Source of the DNA: Microcebus murinus
Taxonomy: Eukaryota; Chordata; Mammalia; Primates; Cheirogaleidae
DNA: 64,000 nt
Direction: 5' to 3'
Assembly (NCBI RefSeq): GCF_040939455.1
Contig: NC_134107.1
Span: forward strand, 17,919,537-17,983,536
In this document: one piece after another, positions 11,240 to 23,640 of the stretch
Position numbering within the stretch: position 1 is the stretch's first letter
How the letters are laid out: every line of letters starts with the position of its first letter
Position numbers and translations under genes: made by a program
Notes under the pieces: model-generated
The model's database searches: none
Seen by the model: only the letters and a program-made list of their open reading frames with translations
What the model was told of the DNA's origin: nothing

Positions 11240-11930
11240 ATATATGACCTCATTTAATCTTCACAACAACCTTATGAAGAAGACAAGTTATTTCTATTTT
11301 ATAAATAAGAAAACGTGGCTTTGGTGAGCTTAAGCACACTGTTCTTGGTCACACAACTGTCATGACCTGATTGCAGAACGGGGATGAACACAGAAACACA
11401 CACAAAAACACACAGACACAAAAGATGGTACAAGACTGCAGCACTTAAAGCACAAGTCGTTTTATTTTTATGCTGTTCAATTTGGCAAGCATCCCGCAGC
11501 TACTGTCTCAGCTACTTTCTGGTATGTGACTTCCCACGGGTCAACAGCACCTGTTCCTCTAGACATAGCACAAGAGATGCCCTTCAACGTCTGATACCGC
11601 TTGCAGGATATCAAGACACTTGGCTTGCTTGCATAGCACAAGAGTGGAAGATGTTTGCATCCTGTCCTTTAATGTCTTGTACCATATGTAGGATAACAAG
11701 ACGCCTTGGCTTGCATGTAAAACCACAGGTCCTTGGCCGTTTGCCCAGAGGAACAGTTCTCTCTACTGGTCAACAAGTCATGCCATGCTAATTCTGGGAA
11801 CAAGTAGTGTGCTCATGTTCTGCTGACTTTGGGTCTCAGCCAATCTGACCCAGAGACGTCTCCTACACACAACTGGTGAAGCGTAGACCTAGGATTCATA
11901 CTGATGCTATCACTGTCCTTAGTTTTCCTC
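11240..11930 (+). repeat. MIR SINE split by a solo LTR
   Basis: The MIR runs from about 11240 ('CCTCATTTAATCTTCACAAC ... CTTGGTCACACAACTG'), is interrupted at 11358, and resumes at 11868 ('CACAACTGGTGAAGCGTAGA ... CCTAGGATTC'). The interruption gives the exact pre-insertion site of the LTR. Confidence 0.75.
11358..11867 (-). mobile_element. Solo LTR of an endogenous retrovirus (antisense)
   Basis: A 510-bp element with canonical TGT...ACA ends is flanked by a 6-bp direct repeat CACAAC (11352-11357 and 11868-11873), inside a MIR. Read on the minus strand it has a combined CATAAAAATAAAA signal (AATAAA at 11466-11461) followed by a T/G-rich U5-like tail, as an LTR should. An imperfect tandem repeat starts at 11564 and 11632 (shared CATAGCACAAGAG). 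There is no internal viral sequence. A 6-bp duplication fits betaretrovirus-like (class II) elements; the family is inferred. The 135-codon open frame across it is not a gene. Confidence 0.8.
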
Positions 11931-12384
11931 TTAATCATTACTAAGCTCACCTAAGACATTACCTTTCATCACAGTTGTATTTCTTCCAGTATCTAGTTAG
12001 CTATTAGGCATAGAGAACTTGCTCCATAAATATGAATCAATATATGTATGAGCTGATGCAGTGATAAAGTTTGCTCTTTTTAAATGTGGTTAAACTACAT
12101 GACTCTGGGGCAATCAACAAATTCTGACTCTCCACGTGATTATTTATATAATGGGCCATTTAAAAAAGTAATTGTAAATGTATTTCAGGACTAAAATAGT
12201 ATGGTATTTTCATTATCAATGTTATTATGATTCTAGCCTACAGTGATTCTTTAATATCTCCTGTTTGCAGGTTACCTTGTAGGTTAATCATCACTTCCTA
12301 TTTCTTCTTACCTCCTATTCATAAATGAAACTCATATCAAAAAGTTTTTCCTTAGGTTAATTGGATCTATTTTATTAATGATGA
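11931..12384. other. AT-rich intergenic DNA, nothing recognised
   Basis: No gene or clear repeat. Confidence 0.35.
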
Positions 12385-12699
12385 ATGATCTCTTCCCACC
12401 TCACTCCAGAAAAATAACTGAGCATTATAATTGGTCACTTGACACAAGAATAGCACATGAAGATTGTCTTTTTTTCCACCAGCAAATCCCAAAGGAATGC
12501 TCATGATTATATGGTCTCTCAGTATTGGTACTATTGGAAAGAGGATTCCTATGGAGTGAGTAGAAGGCACTTTTTATTTAAGGTAATGTGGAAGATTTTA
12601 GATTTCAGTTGAAATTCAAATGAAATGATCATTTATCTTCATGCAAATACGTATTTTATTTAATTAACCAAAGGGGAAAAAAGGTCAATAAATCACAAT
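12385..12699. repeat. Source copy of an exact 315-bp duplication
   Basis: Every base matches 13484-13798 at a constant offset of 1099, with no mismatch or indel seen. The flanks outside these limits differ. The sequence itself is not a repeat family I recognise. The two identical 63-67 codon minus-strand frames arise from this duplication. Confidence 0.95.
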
Positions 12700-13440
12700 A
12701 TGGACATAATGCAAACAAACCATAGCATAATTCTAATTTGTAAAATAGAATAGAGTTTTCTTTCCTATAGTTATATTTGAAGAAGAAAACTGAAGTGTCC
12801 CCCAAATGTCATCTATTCAGGTTTTATTTTCTTTTTCAGTGAAACATATAGTTAAATGTGTTTTTGACTTTTTTTTTCAATTTTGCAAATGCTTTGTAGC
12901 TATAGCCCACTGTTTTCTCTCCTGTGATCTTGTAAATACCTTTTTAGTTCTTAGCATAGGTCAATGTGTACAAAAATTACAAGGGGTCAATATTTTCATA
13001 ACTTTAAATTTTTTTTCTATATTAGGCAGCGCATGAGATAAAACTCCTTAAGTGGAGTGAAAGAATACATATCATTGGGATCATACTATACATTTGTAGC
13101 TATTATATAACTCAAGAAATATGTGATAAAGGACCAAACTGAATGGCACAGACAACAGGTGCATTAAGCCTGGAGAGGACTGAGGGATTCCTAAGAGATC
13201 AGCTTATTTTGATGTGACCATTCCCAGATGCACCTGCTTTTCAAAAATTCCTCTTGATCAAAGGGGCTGTTTGATAGATAGGGAGGAGAAATGATCATGG
13301 GGAGAAGTTTTCTGAGGCCCCAAGTCCAACAACGTAAGGAGCCAGCTTTAAGTTTATGAAGGAATGGCAAGTAAATATAGCTAAGAAAACTTTCTGCTGT
13401 CTCTCTACTATACACACACACACACACACACGTATATATA
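12700..13440. other. Intergenic DNA with a (CA)n run
   Basis: Nothing recognised except (CA)n at 13412-13431 passing into (TA)n, the start of the AT-rich palindrome. Confidence 0.4.
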
Positions 13441-13874
13441 TATAATACATAATATATTGAATTATATATATAATGAATTACATATGATCTCTTCCCACCT
13501 CACTCCAGAAAAATAACTGAGCATTATAATTGGTCACTTGACACAAGAATAGCACATGAAGATTGTCTTTTTTTCCACCAGCAAATCCCAAAGGAATGCT
13601 CATGATTATATGGTCTCTCAGTATTGGTACTATTGGAAAGAGGATTCCTATGGAGTGAGTAGAAGGCACTTTTTATTTAAGGTAATGTGGAAGATTTTAG
13701 ATTTCAGTTGAAATTCAAATGAAATGATCATTTATCTTCATGCAAATACGTATTTTATTTAATTAACCAAAGGGGAAAAAAGGTCAATAAATCACAATGA
13801 ATTACATATATATATAATTACATATATATATAATGAATTACATATATATATAATTCAATATATTATGTATTATA
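13441..13874. repeat. AT-rich palindrome carrying an inserted 315-bp copy
   Basis: The left arm 13441-13472 is the exact reverse complement of 13843-13874. Between them lie the 315-bp copy (13484-13798) and several ATGAATTACATATATATA units. The source of the copy is 12385-12699. Confidence 0.9.
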
Positions 13875-15267
13875 TTTCACTCATTCTTTGTACAAGGAAC
13901 CTTGGGAAAAATGATTTCAAAGTTAGTATCAAGTACAGCAATGTGTTACCTAAACTTCTGGTTCGTTTGCTTGTCTTTGGACACTTCTAATTATATATAT
14001 GAGCTACTAGAAAATTTTGAGTCAAATCTGTGGTCCACATGGAATGGTGGATAGGACTTGTTGGTATACAGTAGGTTTTATCTCCAGCTCCATTTTATGG
14101 TCAGTTCACTCTTTTTTTTTTTCCCCCCTTTTCACAGTCTCTTGATCTATGCAATTTTCCAGTGTAAATATTAAAGGTGGCTTAATGTGTTTTATGTCTC
14201 ATACTAAACCACCTTCAACCCTTTTTACTTGGGAAAAACATTGATGTACATATTCATAATGTGTATACATTCACACTTTTGTATACTTTATGCATTAATA
14301 ATTGTAGATGAAAACAAGAGAGATTAGGGAAAAAATATCTCTTGCAACTTTCATTCCCAAATAGAATTTTGAAAAAAGGTCCAGAAATAAATTATCCAGC
14401 TTCATAAAAAGCCATATATTAAAGAAAGGCAATTTCTGCAGAAGAACACATAAAAATCTAGGCAATCATAGTACAGGTGCAATAGGAGATCCTTGGAAGG
14501 TAAATATATCTGAGGGATGGATCACCGAGATGAACAAATCATGAAATGTAGACAATGCAGTATGTAGTTTTAACTTCTAGTTTTCAAAGTGATTTCTCAT
14601 TTTTGTAATGTCATAAAGTCCACCCGAACTTTAAAAAAAAAAAAAACAGATAATAAAATAGATTTCTGGAAGTGATCATTTTGTCCACTATTTGCAGTGG
14701 CTAATTCATTTCAGAACCCAGGTCTCCTGATTCTTGGTCCTAAACTGCTTCCAGGAATATGCTTTGCTAGAAATGCCCTCAGCACCTAAGAGCCTTGATA
14801 TGCAAAAACACGAAAAACATCACTTATCCCAATACTCTTTGTTTATTGTGAAGAACTTATACTTTGACAATAACTACAGCATTATTTGTTTAGGTAAAAA
14901 GTATAGATTCTTAAAAGGCTAGTGAAAATAAATTGTCTCTCACCATAAAGGTATGGTTCTAAGAGAGCAATTCTTTATTTTTGTAGCTCAATTTTAAATC
15001 CTCATACTAGCACAATAGCCCAAATTAATTTGTTTGGTTTTGTTTTCCTAGAGAAAGATTTTTAAACCTTGGATGCACTAGCAGAAATTTATCATCCCAT
15101 GCCAATCTAGAACTCTGTCAATCATAATCTCACCCTTCCCTGAGTGTGGTCGGTGGTAATAGGAGCCCTCTGAAGGATGTTGTGTCCCCCTTGTTGGGCA
15201 CTATTCTTCCCTTCTCCTTCCTCTGAGGGAAAGAGGACTCTGGGGTTGTGTTTTGTAATTGGCTGTG
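13875..15267. other. AT-rich intergenic DNA, nothing recognised
   Basis: Only an A-run at 14633-14646 and T-runs stand out. No gene. Confidence 0.35.
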
Positions 15268-15745
15268 TTAGTTTCTGACTGATGCTGTAACAAATTGCCA
15301 CAAATTTGGCAATTTAAAACAGCAGAAACGTATTCTCTGGAAGTTCTGGAAGTCAGAAGTTTGAAGTCAGTACCTCTGGGTCAAAATCAAGATGTCAGCA
15401 GGGCCACACTCCATGCAGAGGTCTAGTGGAGAATCCATTCCTTTTCTCTACCAACTTCTTTTGGCTGCCGGTGTTTATTGGTTTGTGGTTGCATGATTCC
15501 AATCTCTGCACCCATGGTCACCTTGCTGCCTCATCTTCTGTCTGTGGTCATATCTCCCTCTGCCTCCCTGTTCTAGGGGTAATTGTGATTGCATTTTGGG
15601 CCCACCCTGATAGTATCCCCATTTCTACTTTCTTAATTTAAAAATATACACAAAGACCTTTTCCCCATATAAATTAATACTCACAGTTTCCTGGGATTAG
15701 AACCTGAATATCTTTGTGGGTCATTATTCATTCTACCATACTTTC
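15268..15745 (+). repeat. Ancient interspersed repeat (copy 1 of 2), family unassigned
   Basis: 'GTTAGTTTCTGACTGATGCTGTAACAA' and 'CAATTTAAAACAGCAGAAA' through 'TTTTGGGCCCACCCTGATAG' match a dispersed mammalian repeat. A second copy in the same orientation is at 20133-20510. I cannot give the family name with confidence. Confidence 0.5.
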
Positions 15746-16138
15746 ATGAACCATTCAGTTTAGATAGTGTCCTTTTTCTTTTTTTTTTTTTTTTCTAAAA
15801 CTATTCTGTAGGAAATTCAACCCACATTAAGATCACAATTATCCAATGAGTAATATTTTCACCTTACTTCCTGTTCTATTTGAGGGTCATACCATTGACA
15901 TGGTCCTCAAGCACCCTAAGTGCAACCAGAAGAGAAGATACATGAATCACCCTCTCCCAAAAAGGAGGAAAAATTAGATTGAAAATCTAAAATGATGTAC
16001 ACTATGCTATTATATTAATGTCCTAATAACTAATCTCTCAAGACAGTTTAGAACTGATTTTCCAGTTATCCAAAAGGAATGATACCCATTCAGCATCAAC
16101 ACATCTCACAATGAACAACAAATATGAATCAGGTGGAT

Positions 16139-16445
16139 ACTTTATTTATTTATTTATATATTTAGAGACAGAGTCCCATTCTGTCTCCAAGGCTAGAGTG
16201 CTCTGGTATCAGCCTAGTGTACTGCAACCTCAGACTCCTGGGCACAAGGGATCCTACTGCCTCAGCTTCCCAAAGAGCTGGGACTACAGGCGCGCACCAC
16301 CTCACCTGGATAATTTTTTCTATTTTTAGTAGAGACAGAGTCTCACTCTTGCTTGGGCTGGTCTAAAACTCCTGAGATGTAGCCATCCTCCCCCCTCAGC
16401 CTCCCAGAGTGCTTGGATTACAGGCATGAGTCATCATGCCCAGCT
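16139..16445 (-). mobile_element. Alu SINE, antisense, diverged
   Basis: Starts with (TTTA)n and reads 'GAGACAGAGTCCCATTCTGTC ... GGGACTACAGGCGCGCACCACC ... TTTTTAGTAGAGACAGAG ... GATTACAGGCATGAGTCATCATGCCCAGC', a dimeric Alu in reverse. Its end lies 111 bp upstream of the OR start codon at 16556. Confidence 0.9.
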
Positions 16446-16555
16446 GGATTTTCAATTATCCAGAATGACAAATGATGGGGAAACACACAGTGATGTCTTA
16501 AGACATGATATATGTATTAATCTTTTCACAGAAAGGGACCAGAAACCCAAAATCA

Positions 16556-17488
16556 ATGGATGAGAAAAATTTCACCAAGGTGAAGGAGTTCATCCTTTTA
16601 GGGTTTACAGCAGACTTGGGCTTACAGCGAGTGCTCTTTTTCATCTTCCTCATCATTTATGTGATCGGTCTTTTAGGGAACATCACCCTGATTTCTCTGA
16701 TCTCTGCTGACTCTCGGCTGCACATACCCATGTATTTTTTCATTGGAAACCTGTCCTTCCTGGATGTCTGGTATCCTTCCGTCTATGCCCCCCAAATCCT
16801 GATGACCTGCATCTCTGATGACAAAAGCATCTCCTTTGCCGGCTGCCTGTGCCAGTTCTTCTTCTCTGCAGGGCTGGCCTGCAGTGAGTGCTACCTGCTG
16901 GCTGCCATGGCTTATGACCGCTATGCGGCCATCTCCAACCCCCTGCTTTATTCCCAGGCTATGTCACCGAGGTTGTGTGCAAGTCTTGTTGCAGCTTCAT
17001 ACATTGGTGGCTTTGTAAACTCAACTATCATCACCAGTGAGACATTTACCTTGAGCTTCTGTGGCAACATCATTGATGATTTCTTCTGTGACCTGCCCCC
17101 ACTTGTAAAGCTGGCATGTGAGGTGAAGGAGAGCTACCAGGCCGTTCAGTATTTTATACTAGTCTCCAACATCATGGCGCCCACTGTGCTTATTCTCGCC
17201 TCCTACCTCTTCATCATTGCAGCCATCTTGAGGATCCGCTCCACCGAGGGCCGCCTCAAGGCCTTCTCCACGTGTGGATCTCACCTGACGGCTGTCACCT
17301 TGTATTATGGGACACTCCTCTTCATTTATTCCCGGCCAAGCACTAGCTATGCCCTGGAACGGGATAAAGTGGTGTCCGTGTTCTATACTGTGGTGATTCC
17401 AATGCTGAACCCTTTGATCTATAGCTTCAGAAACAAAGATGTCAAAGATACCTTGAAGAAAATGTTAGCTAAAATTAAGTTTTCTTAA
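16556..17488 (+). CDS. Olfactory receptor, subfamily OR9G (intact)
   Basis: A 310-residue odorant-detecting GPCR, expected in the cilia membrane of olfactory neurons and coupling to Golf. Seen directly: N-glycosylation site Asn5-Phe-Thr, TM1 Gly41-Asn42, a PMYFF motif at 58-62 (with Ile in place of the usual Thr before it), MAYDRY at 118-123, Cys97 and the Cys169/179/189 set, KAFSTC at 235-240, and PMLNPLIYS at 282-290. The start is the ATG beside MDEKNFTK, the usual OR position; an upstream in-frame ATG at 16505 would add 17 unlike residues and precedes a good 3' splice site (TCTTTTCACAG, ending 16531), so it is probably intronic. AATAAA lies at 17565, 77 bases after the stop. It is close to the OR9G genes at 34257 and 43601 but is a distinct member. 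Human orthology is unresolved; human OR9G2 and OR9G3 are pseudogenes. Confidence 0.95.
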   Translation: MDEKNFTKVKEFILLGFTADLGLQRVLFFIFLIIYVIGLLGNITLISLISADSRLHIPMYFFIGNLSFLDVWYPSVYAPQILMTCISDDKSISFAGCLCQFFFSAGLACSECYLLAAMAYDRYAAISNPLLYSQAMSPRLCASLVAASYIGGFVNSTIITSETFTLSFCGNIIDDFFCDLPPLVKLACEVKESYQAVQYFILVSNIMAPTVLILASYLFIIAAILRIRSTEGRLKAFSTCGSHLTAVTLYYGTLLFIYSRPSTSYALERDKVVSVFYTVVIPMLNPLIYSFRNKDVKDTLKKMLAKIKFS

Positions 17489-18204
17489 ATGAAAATACTC
17501 GATAAACAAAGCTACTTAAAAATAGATTATTTCCATGTTATTGATATCAACCTGTACTCTTAGAAATAAATACAATGATAATAAAATTAAAAAAAATAAT
17601 TTTATAAAGTGGGGACGAGCAGTCTGCATTTTTCTTAAGTTGACACTAATGTATTTGAATGTATTTTTTAAATGAATGAGGCTAGGGCATGTGGAAAAAT
17701 TGTTATTCATGCTAGCTATAAATTATTGGGAGTCTCAGAAGTTTGAAAGAAAGCAGTATTTTACAAATTTTCATTTAACATTTTATAGATTGTTTGTATC
17801 TATAATATTTCAAACTAAATAAATTGGAATAATATAACTGGTTATGGGATTATTTGTCAGAATTTAATGGATTAAATGTCCTACTTCAAATTATGTAGTT
17901 CATTGTTGAGAAAACAGGAATATAAACTCAAAACTTATAAAAAAAAATAACAAAAACAACAAAAAAAAAACTAGAAAAGGAAAAGGTATTTACTTCACTT
18001 GTTAAGATAGAAAGTGAGTTAGAAAGTCATACAAAATATCTACTATGAAAGGCCCCTAGGAAAACAAGGTTTATTTTCTGGTTCTCATTTCTTGGCTTGC
18101 TATAATACAAAGGTAACAGAATTCCTTGGCAATAGATGAAGTAGAGAACAAATATCATCACTTAGAATCACTGTATACTTTCTATAAAGAGTAGTCTTCC
18201 TAAC
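17489..18204. other. 3' flank of the OR gene; AT-rich, nothing recognised
   Basis: Contains the likely poly-A signal at 17565 and A-rich runs near 17939-17970. No gene. Confidence 0.4.
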
Positions 18205-18832
18205 AATTAAAAAAATCCTGTGGAAAGTAATTTGGAGACACCTCAAAGAAATAAAAATAGAAATACCATTTGATCCAGCAATCCCACTACTAGGCATCTA
18301 CCCAAAGGAAAATAAAAGGCATTCTATAATAAAGACATTTGCACTCAAATGTTTATAATAGACAATTCACAATTTGCCAAGATGTGGAAACAACCCAAAT
18401 GTCCATCAATACATGAGTGGATTAATAAAATGTGTATATGTATACCATGGAATGCTACTCAGCTACAAAAAACAATGGTAATCTAGCACCTCTTATATTG
18501 GATAGAGATTGAGCCCATTCTTCAAAGTGAGGTATCACAGGGATGGAAAAAATGCACCACATGCACTCACCATCAAACTGGTTCTAATTGATCAACCCTA
18601 AGGTGCTCACATGGTAGTAATACGCACTGGGGGCCAGTCAGGCAGGCGGTGGGGGTTGGGAAGTAGAGCGGGTGGGGTGAGTAAACCCACAGATAATGGA
18701 GACAGGGCACACTGCATGGGGGAAAAACACGCTGTGGCCCTGGCTTGAGCGAGGCAAATACATTTCATGCAACCAAAATGTTTGTATGCCCATAATAACC
18801 TGAATTTAAATAAATAAACAAATTAGACACTG
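18205..18832 (+). mobile_element. L1 3' end (lemur-type), sense
   Basis: The end of ORF2 ('CCATTTGATCCAGCAATCCC ... CTACCCAAAGGAAA') is followed by 'ACCATGGAATGCTACTCAGC' and a lineage-specific 3' UTR ending 'CTGAATTTAAATAAATAAAC'. 5'-truncated. Confidence 0.85.
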
Positions 18833-20132
18833 AAAGAAAAGGAAATGCCTCACCTGACCCAGCATATATTTTAGGATATCAGAGGCTCCATTCTACAATG
18901 ATTATTTGTATGGTCATTCGAACCATAAAACTAAAGTACTGTGGATTGATGTTGGTTGAAACTGTAGAGTAAATTTACCGAATCTCCTCCTCGGTAGACG
19001 TATTATTGTATGATATGCCTGAGTTGCTAGCAAGACAGGATTGGGAGACAGGCTCTAAGATACAGTAATCATCTTCAAAGAGTTTACAAGATAAAAAAAA
19101 AATAAGATTTATTTGGGAGAACAATATGTGCATCATTTATGAGTGAAAAATATCCCTAATATATAAAGAATTGCTTTACATTAAATATGAAAAATGAGTA
19201 GAATGAAAGAGTAGAATAAAAGAGCTAAAAATAGAAATACCATTTGAGTATTTCTATTTTAGAATACTAGAAAGAGTAGAATAAAAATGAGTAGAATGAA
19301 AGGGAATTCTTAAATGCAGATATGCAAATAGACAATGAAGAAACTTAATTTTACCAACAGAGGAGCACAAAATAAAACAGTGAGATATCATTTTTTCCTT
19401 TAGTCCTAACCCTGATCCTGAACCTTTGTGTTGATAAATATTAAAAAGATTGATAATGTCTAGTATTGCCAAGACATTTACATTTATTAATGGTGAGAGG
19501 ATGACTTATTTTATGACTTTATGTTTTGGGAAAATAAATTGGAGGTATCTTTAATAATTATATTTTGTAAAATAACCTTTAACTCTGCAGTTCTACTCTG
19601 GTAATTTCCAAAGAAATAGAAGCACAGGTATAAAAAGACATAGAAACAGTTATTTAGCACAATATTGATTATCACGTTGTAGTAAGTAGCAGCATGCCAA
19701 ATACCTATCAATGAAGAAATGACTAAGGCATGCATCAGAGATATTGTAGCTTCAGTTCCAGATGATCATAATAAAATGAATATTTAAATTAAAAAATCAA
19801 GGACGAAACTATAGAAGCTGTATGAAATAGGCAGAAAGGAAAATATAGATAGCAAAGCACACATAAATATATCCAGAGAGAGATAGAGTTAAAAAAAAAA
19901 TTACATCCAAGGCAAGAATCAGAGTAAAAATATATATTAGGTAAAGCAGGGATTGATGACAATTAAGGATTAATGAATGTTTGGACTTCTTTTCTTTCAG
20001 TTTTATGTATGAATTAATTAAAAGTTATATAATATTTCATTTGTGGTACGTCATATTTACTAATTGTAGTAGTCTTATATGTAAAACTAGAGATACTCCA
20101 ATATAAAAAGGTCTTAGTGTTTGTAGCTGAGT
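18833..20132. other. AT-rich intergenic DNA, nothing recognised
   Basis: No gene. A 13-nt fold-back (19228-19240 with 19248-19260) and repeated GAGTAGAAT(A/G)AAA words at 19195-19300 suggest small local template switches. Confidence 0.35.
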
Positions 20133-20515
20133 ATATTAGTTTATAAGTGTTGCTGTAAAAAATGGTATAGTCTGGATGGCTTAAAAAGCAGAACTTTATT
20201 ATCTCAATGGTTCTGCAGGCTAAAAGTCCAAGTTCAAAGTGCTAGGAGGGTTGGGTTCTTTTGAAGTCTCTCTCCTTGGCTGCAGGTGCCACCCTATTGC
20301 TGTGTTCTCACATAGTTTTTTTCTCTGTGCATTCACATCCCTGGTGTCTCTTTGTATGCCCAAATTTCCTTTTTATAAACACACCAGTCATTGGACTGGA
20401 ACCCACCCTAACTGGTACATTTTAACTTAATCACATTTTTCAAGGCCTCATCTCCAAATACAGTCAGATGTGAGGTACTGGAAATTAGAGCTTTGACACA
20501 ATTCAGACCAAAGAA
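20133..20515 (+). repeat. Ancient interspersed repeat (copy 2 of 2), family unassigned
   Basis: Same family as 15268-15745: 'GTATTAGTTTATAAGTGTTG', 'GGCTTAAAAAGCAGAA', 'CTCTCTCCTTGGCTGCAGG', 'ACACCAGTCATTGGACTGG', 'CTCATCTCCAAATACAGTCA'. Confidence 0.5.
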
Positions 20516-21699
20516 ATGGGGATAGGTAGTAGTTCCCCAATGGAGGAGACAAGGAAGGGTAGCTTGGACAGAGAGAGGAGCATATGCCACAGGAAAAAAA
20601 AAAAAAAAAACATGGACCACACGATGCATTCTTAAAAAGTTGAATTAGTACAGTTCAGAGAAATTCAATAATAAGACACATTCAATGATTGTTTTGTGAC
20701 TTAGATCCATTAAGAAGATCAACTTTTGATGAAACACCATTCATGTCATCATATCCTCATTAATATATCATCCCCCAATCCCAAGTGAACTCTAATTGTG
20801 TCTCTGGAGATTGAGGTTCTTATTTCTGGGCTGCTGCGTGGGGAGGTGTCTCAAAAAGAAATTGAGGTAATATATATATATATATTGGGTCCAAAGAAGT
20901 CACATCAAACACCAGAGGAGAGGGAAAAGGGCGTCACTTTCAAGAACTGACCTTTCCAAACTAAGGGGTAAGCACCTGAGATCAGGGTCAACTAAGCAGT
21001 TTGGCTTCTCCGTGACCTCAGCTGCAATTAGAAGGGGAATGCAGAGTCTGACCTGGCTCTGAAACATGCACACATGCACACACACAGACACATACACACA
21101 CACAGACACTCCCTGCTAAATTGGTTTCCATTCAATGATATATATTGCCCTCTTCCAGAATTTGACATTGAGTGTGACATTTATGCTGGACCATTGTATA
21201 TTCAGTTACACAGTAAAAAAACTCAAGATGGCAAAAAAGTGTGACCTGCCTTTTTACTCCAATAGTTGTGCTACTCCAGAAATTGTGTGTGATATTTTCA
21301 CTTCTAGGTACTCATTTTCAAGTGTGTGTGAGATGCATTCCTTCCATAGAATTTTTCTTGCCCCAGTGGAGGAAGCAGGGAACAGGGCTGCTACAAGGGA
21401 AGATGCATCTAGACAGGTCGTCACTCTGTATGAGATTCTTTAGCATGATTGGCTCTGACATTTTCTGTTTCTTTTATTAATAGTTGACATTCACATACAC
21501 TTGCAATTTATTTCAAACTCAGTGGATCTGTGGTCTTTGAGGTGAGTCATTTTTATTTGCTCTTGTTTTTTATTATGATATAGTACACTGTGCTGGGAGA
21601 ACCCACTTGAGGATAGATTTTGTGCTGAATATTTTGAGCTAGGTTAGAAGTAGACAGTACTGTAGTAAAAGCAGCTTCTAGATATAAAGTAGTTAACCA
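20516..21699. other. Intergenic DNA with simple repeats
   Basis: A-run 20594-20610, (TA)n about 20870-20886, and an imperfect (CA)n at about 21066-21112. The 102-codon frame at 21135 shows no family resemblance. Confidence 0.4.
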
Positions 21700-22300
21700 A
21701 TTATTCATGTTAGCAATATTTATTAAGTGCCAAATAGTGGCTAGGTACTGTTCTTTGTGCTGGGATACAACAGTAAACAAAACAGAGAAATATTGTGCCC
21801 TGCAGGTATTTCATTCTGGTGAGGAGAACTAGGCAATCAGTTTAATAAACAGGAGGTAGAAAATGACAACAGACATGTGAGATCATAGAACGGTATCTGG
21901 GTAGAGTAATAAGGATCAGAATTATTGGTAGGAAACAGGCATGGAATTTTTTTTTAAAAGAGTGAATTGCATGGACCTTAGCTGGAAAATGATGTTTGAA
22001 AGGGACATAAAAGAGATGAAGGGATGAATCATACCAATATCTGGAGAATACAGTTTCAGGTAAAGAGAAGAGTCAAAAGTCTTTGATGCTGGGGCAAGAA
22101 TGGCCCATTTGATGAAGAGTGGGAAAGTCAGCAAGGCTGGGGCAGAGTGAAGGAAGTGGCAAGCATGGTGAGTGTTACGAAATAAGGTCCTTTAGGTAAG
22201 GGAGGGACAGACTATGGATGACCTCTAGGCCATTGTGGATTTTACTTTGAATAAATTGGGAGCCTTCACAGGAAGTTAAACATATGGGCAACATTGCTTT
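21700..22300 (-). repeat. L2 LINE 3' fragment, antisense
   Basis: 'TATTTATTAAGTGCCAAATAGT ... GCTGGGATACAACAGTAAACAAAACAGA ... CCTGCAGGTATTTCATTCTGGTGAGGAGA' is the reverse of the L2 tail. It continues with a diverged body to about 'GGCCATTGTGGATTTTACTTTG'. Confidence 0.55.
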
Positions 22301-23640
22301 ATTATTTATCTATTTATTGGCCCATACTGGTTGCTGTATTGAGAATATAGTATAAGGGACAAAGATGTAGTTGAGTTAGACGGCTATTACAATACTCTTG
22401 GCAAAAGATGATGGTGATTTGACCCAGGATGGTAGCAGCAGAGGTGGTGAGAAGTGATCAGATTCAGAATAAGTGTTGAAGGAAGAAACATTATTATTTC
22501 ATCAAAGACTGAAAAGCAGATGCGAGAGAAACAAAACAGGTTAATTCCAAATTTTTGACTCAGAAATTGGAAGAGTGGAATATTATTAACTAATATGAGG
22601 AATGATACATCAATTTTTGGAAGAGAAGATTTGGAATTCAGCTTTAAACATGCTACTTTTGATATATCTATTTCTCAGTTCTTATTGTACAATGTTAGCA
22701 CTAAACAGAAACTTAGGCATGCTCTAATGGTAGATTTTGTTTTTGTTGTTGTTTGTTTGTTTTTAACCTGAGAGTTATAACCAGGAAATTCAGGATAGAT
22801 TTCTGAGGGTTTGTGAACCCTCTAAAATTTTGTGTGTTAATTCATATGCAGGTATCAATATTTGGGGATAATTATTATTGCTTTTATTATGTCCTCAGAG
22901 AGGTTCATGATTCCAAAAATTTAATATCCATTAATTATTTGCAGATAAGGAAATTAAGAAATACAATGGTGGAAGCATGTGCACAGATTCACAGGACTGT
23001 GTTTTCAGGGAAACAGAAGTGAAAATATAAATCTTGAGATGAAAAGAAGAATACAGTTGTCTTCAATATATTTCACCTCTCACTTCAACTAAGATAATGA
23101 TAATATTCCATGTATCTGAAGATACATGTGTATATAAGGATTGTTGATCTGCCCTGCCATACTGTGTTGCAATGGGCGAGATTATCTATTGCCTCATAAT
23201 GGTTTCCATAAGAGATGTTAAAAAAACTGATCAGCCAAATTTTTCATATGGGTAAATTGTGTTCCTGAGAGGAGAGATCACTCTCTTAATTCATACAGGT
23301 GATTAGTGTCAGGGATGTATACCATTTACAGGACTCCTCAATCCCAGGTCAATGAACTTCACACTTTTAAGCCTTTAACTCCTTTATTTAATTACATGGG
23401 AGTAGTTAACAAAACTGTTAAACTTCAGGATTTTAGCAAGATTCTGAATGATACTACCAGTCTGGCTTAAATTGCTTATTTGTGGAAATTTGACCATATT
23501 TACTTTATTAACAGGCTGAGAATTTATAAATGATTCAAGTACTTTTCCTCTCAGAATAAAGACAGCTACCTTTTCATAGGTATATTTTCTGTCCAAACAG
23601 TGGGCTGTGCACTTTACCTACATAACAATAACTTTTAAAA
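22301..23640. other. AT-rich intergenic DNA, nothing recognised
   Basis: No gene, RNA or clear repeat identified. Confidence 0.35.

Noticed and set aside
11384..11791. 135-codon open frame
   Set aside because: It lies wholly inside the solo LTR on the opposite strand to the LTR transcript, with no similarity to a known protein.
12367..13669. Two nearly identical small minus-strand frames (67 and 63 codons) suggesting a duplicated gene
   Set aside because: They are by-products of the exact 315-bp DNA duplication; nothing about the peptide suggests a gene.
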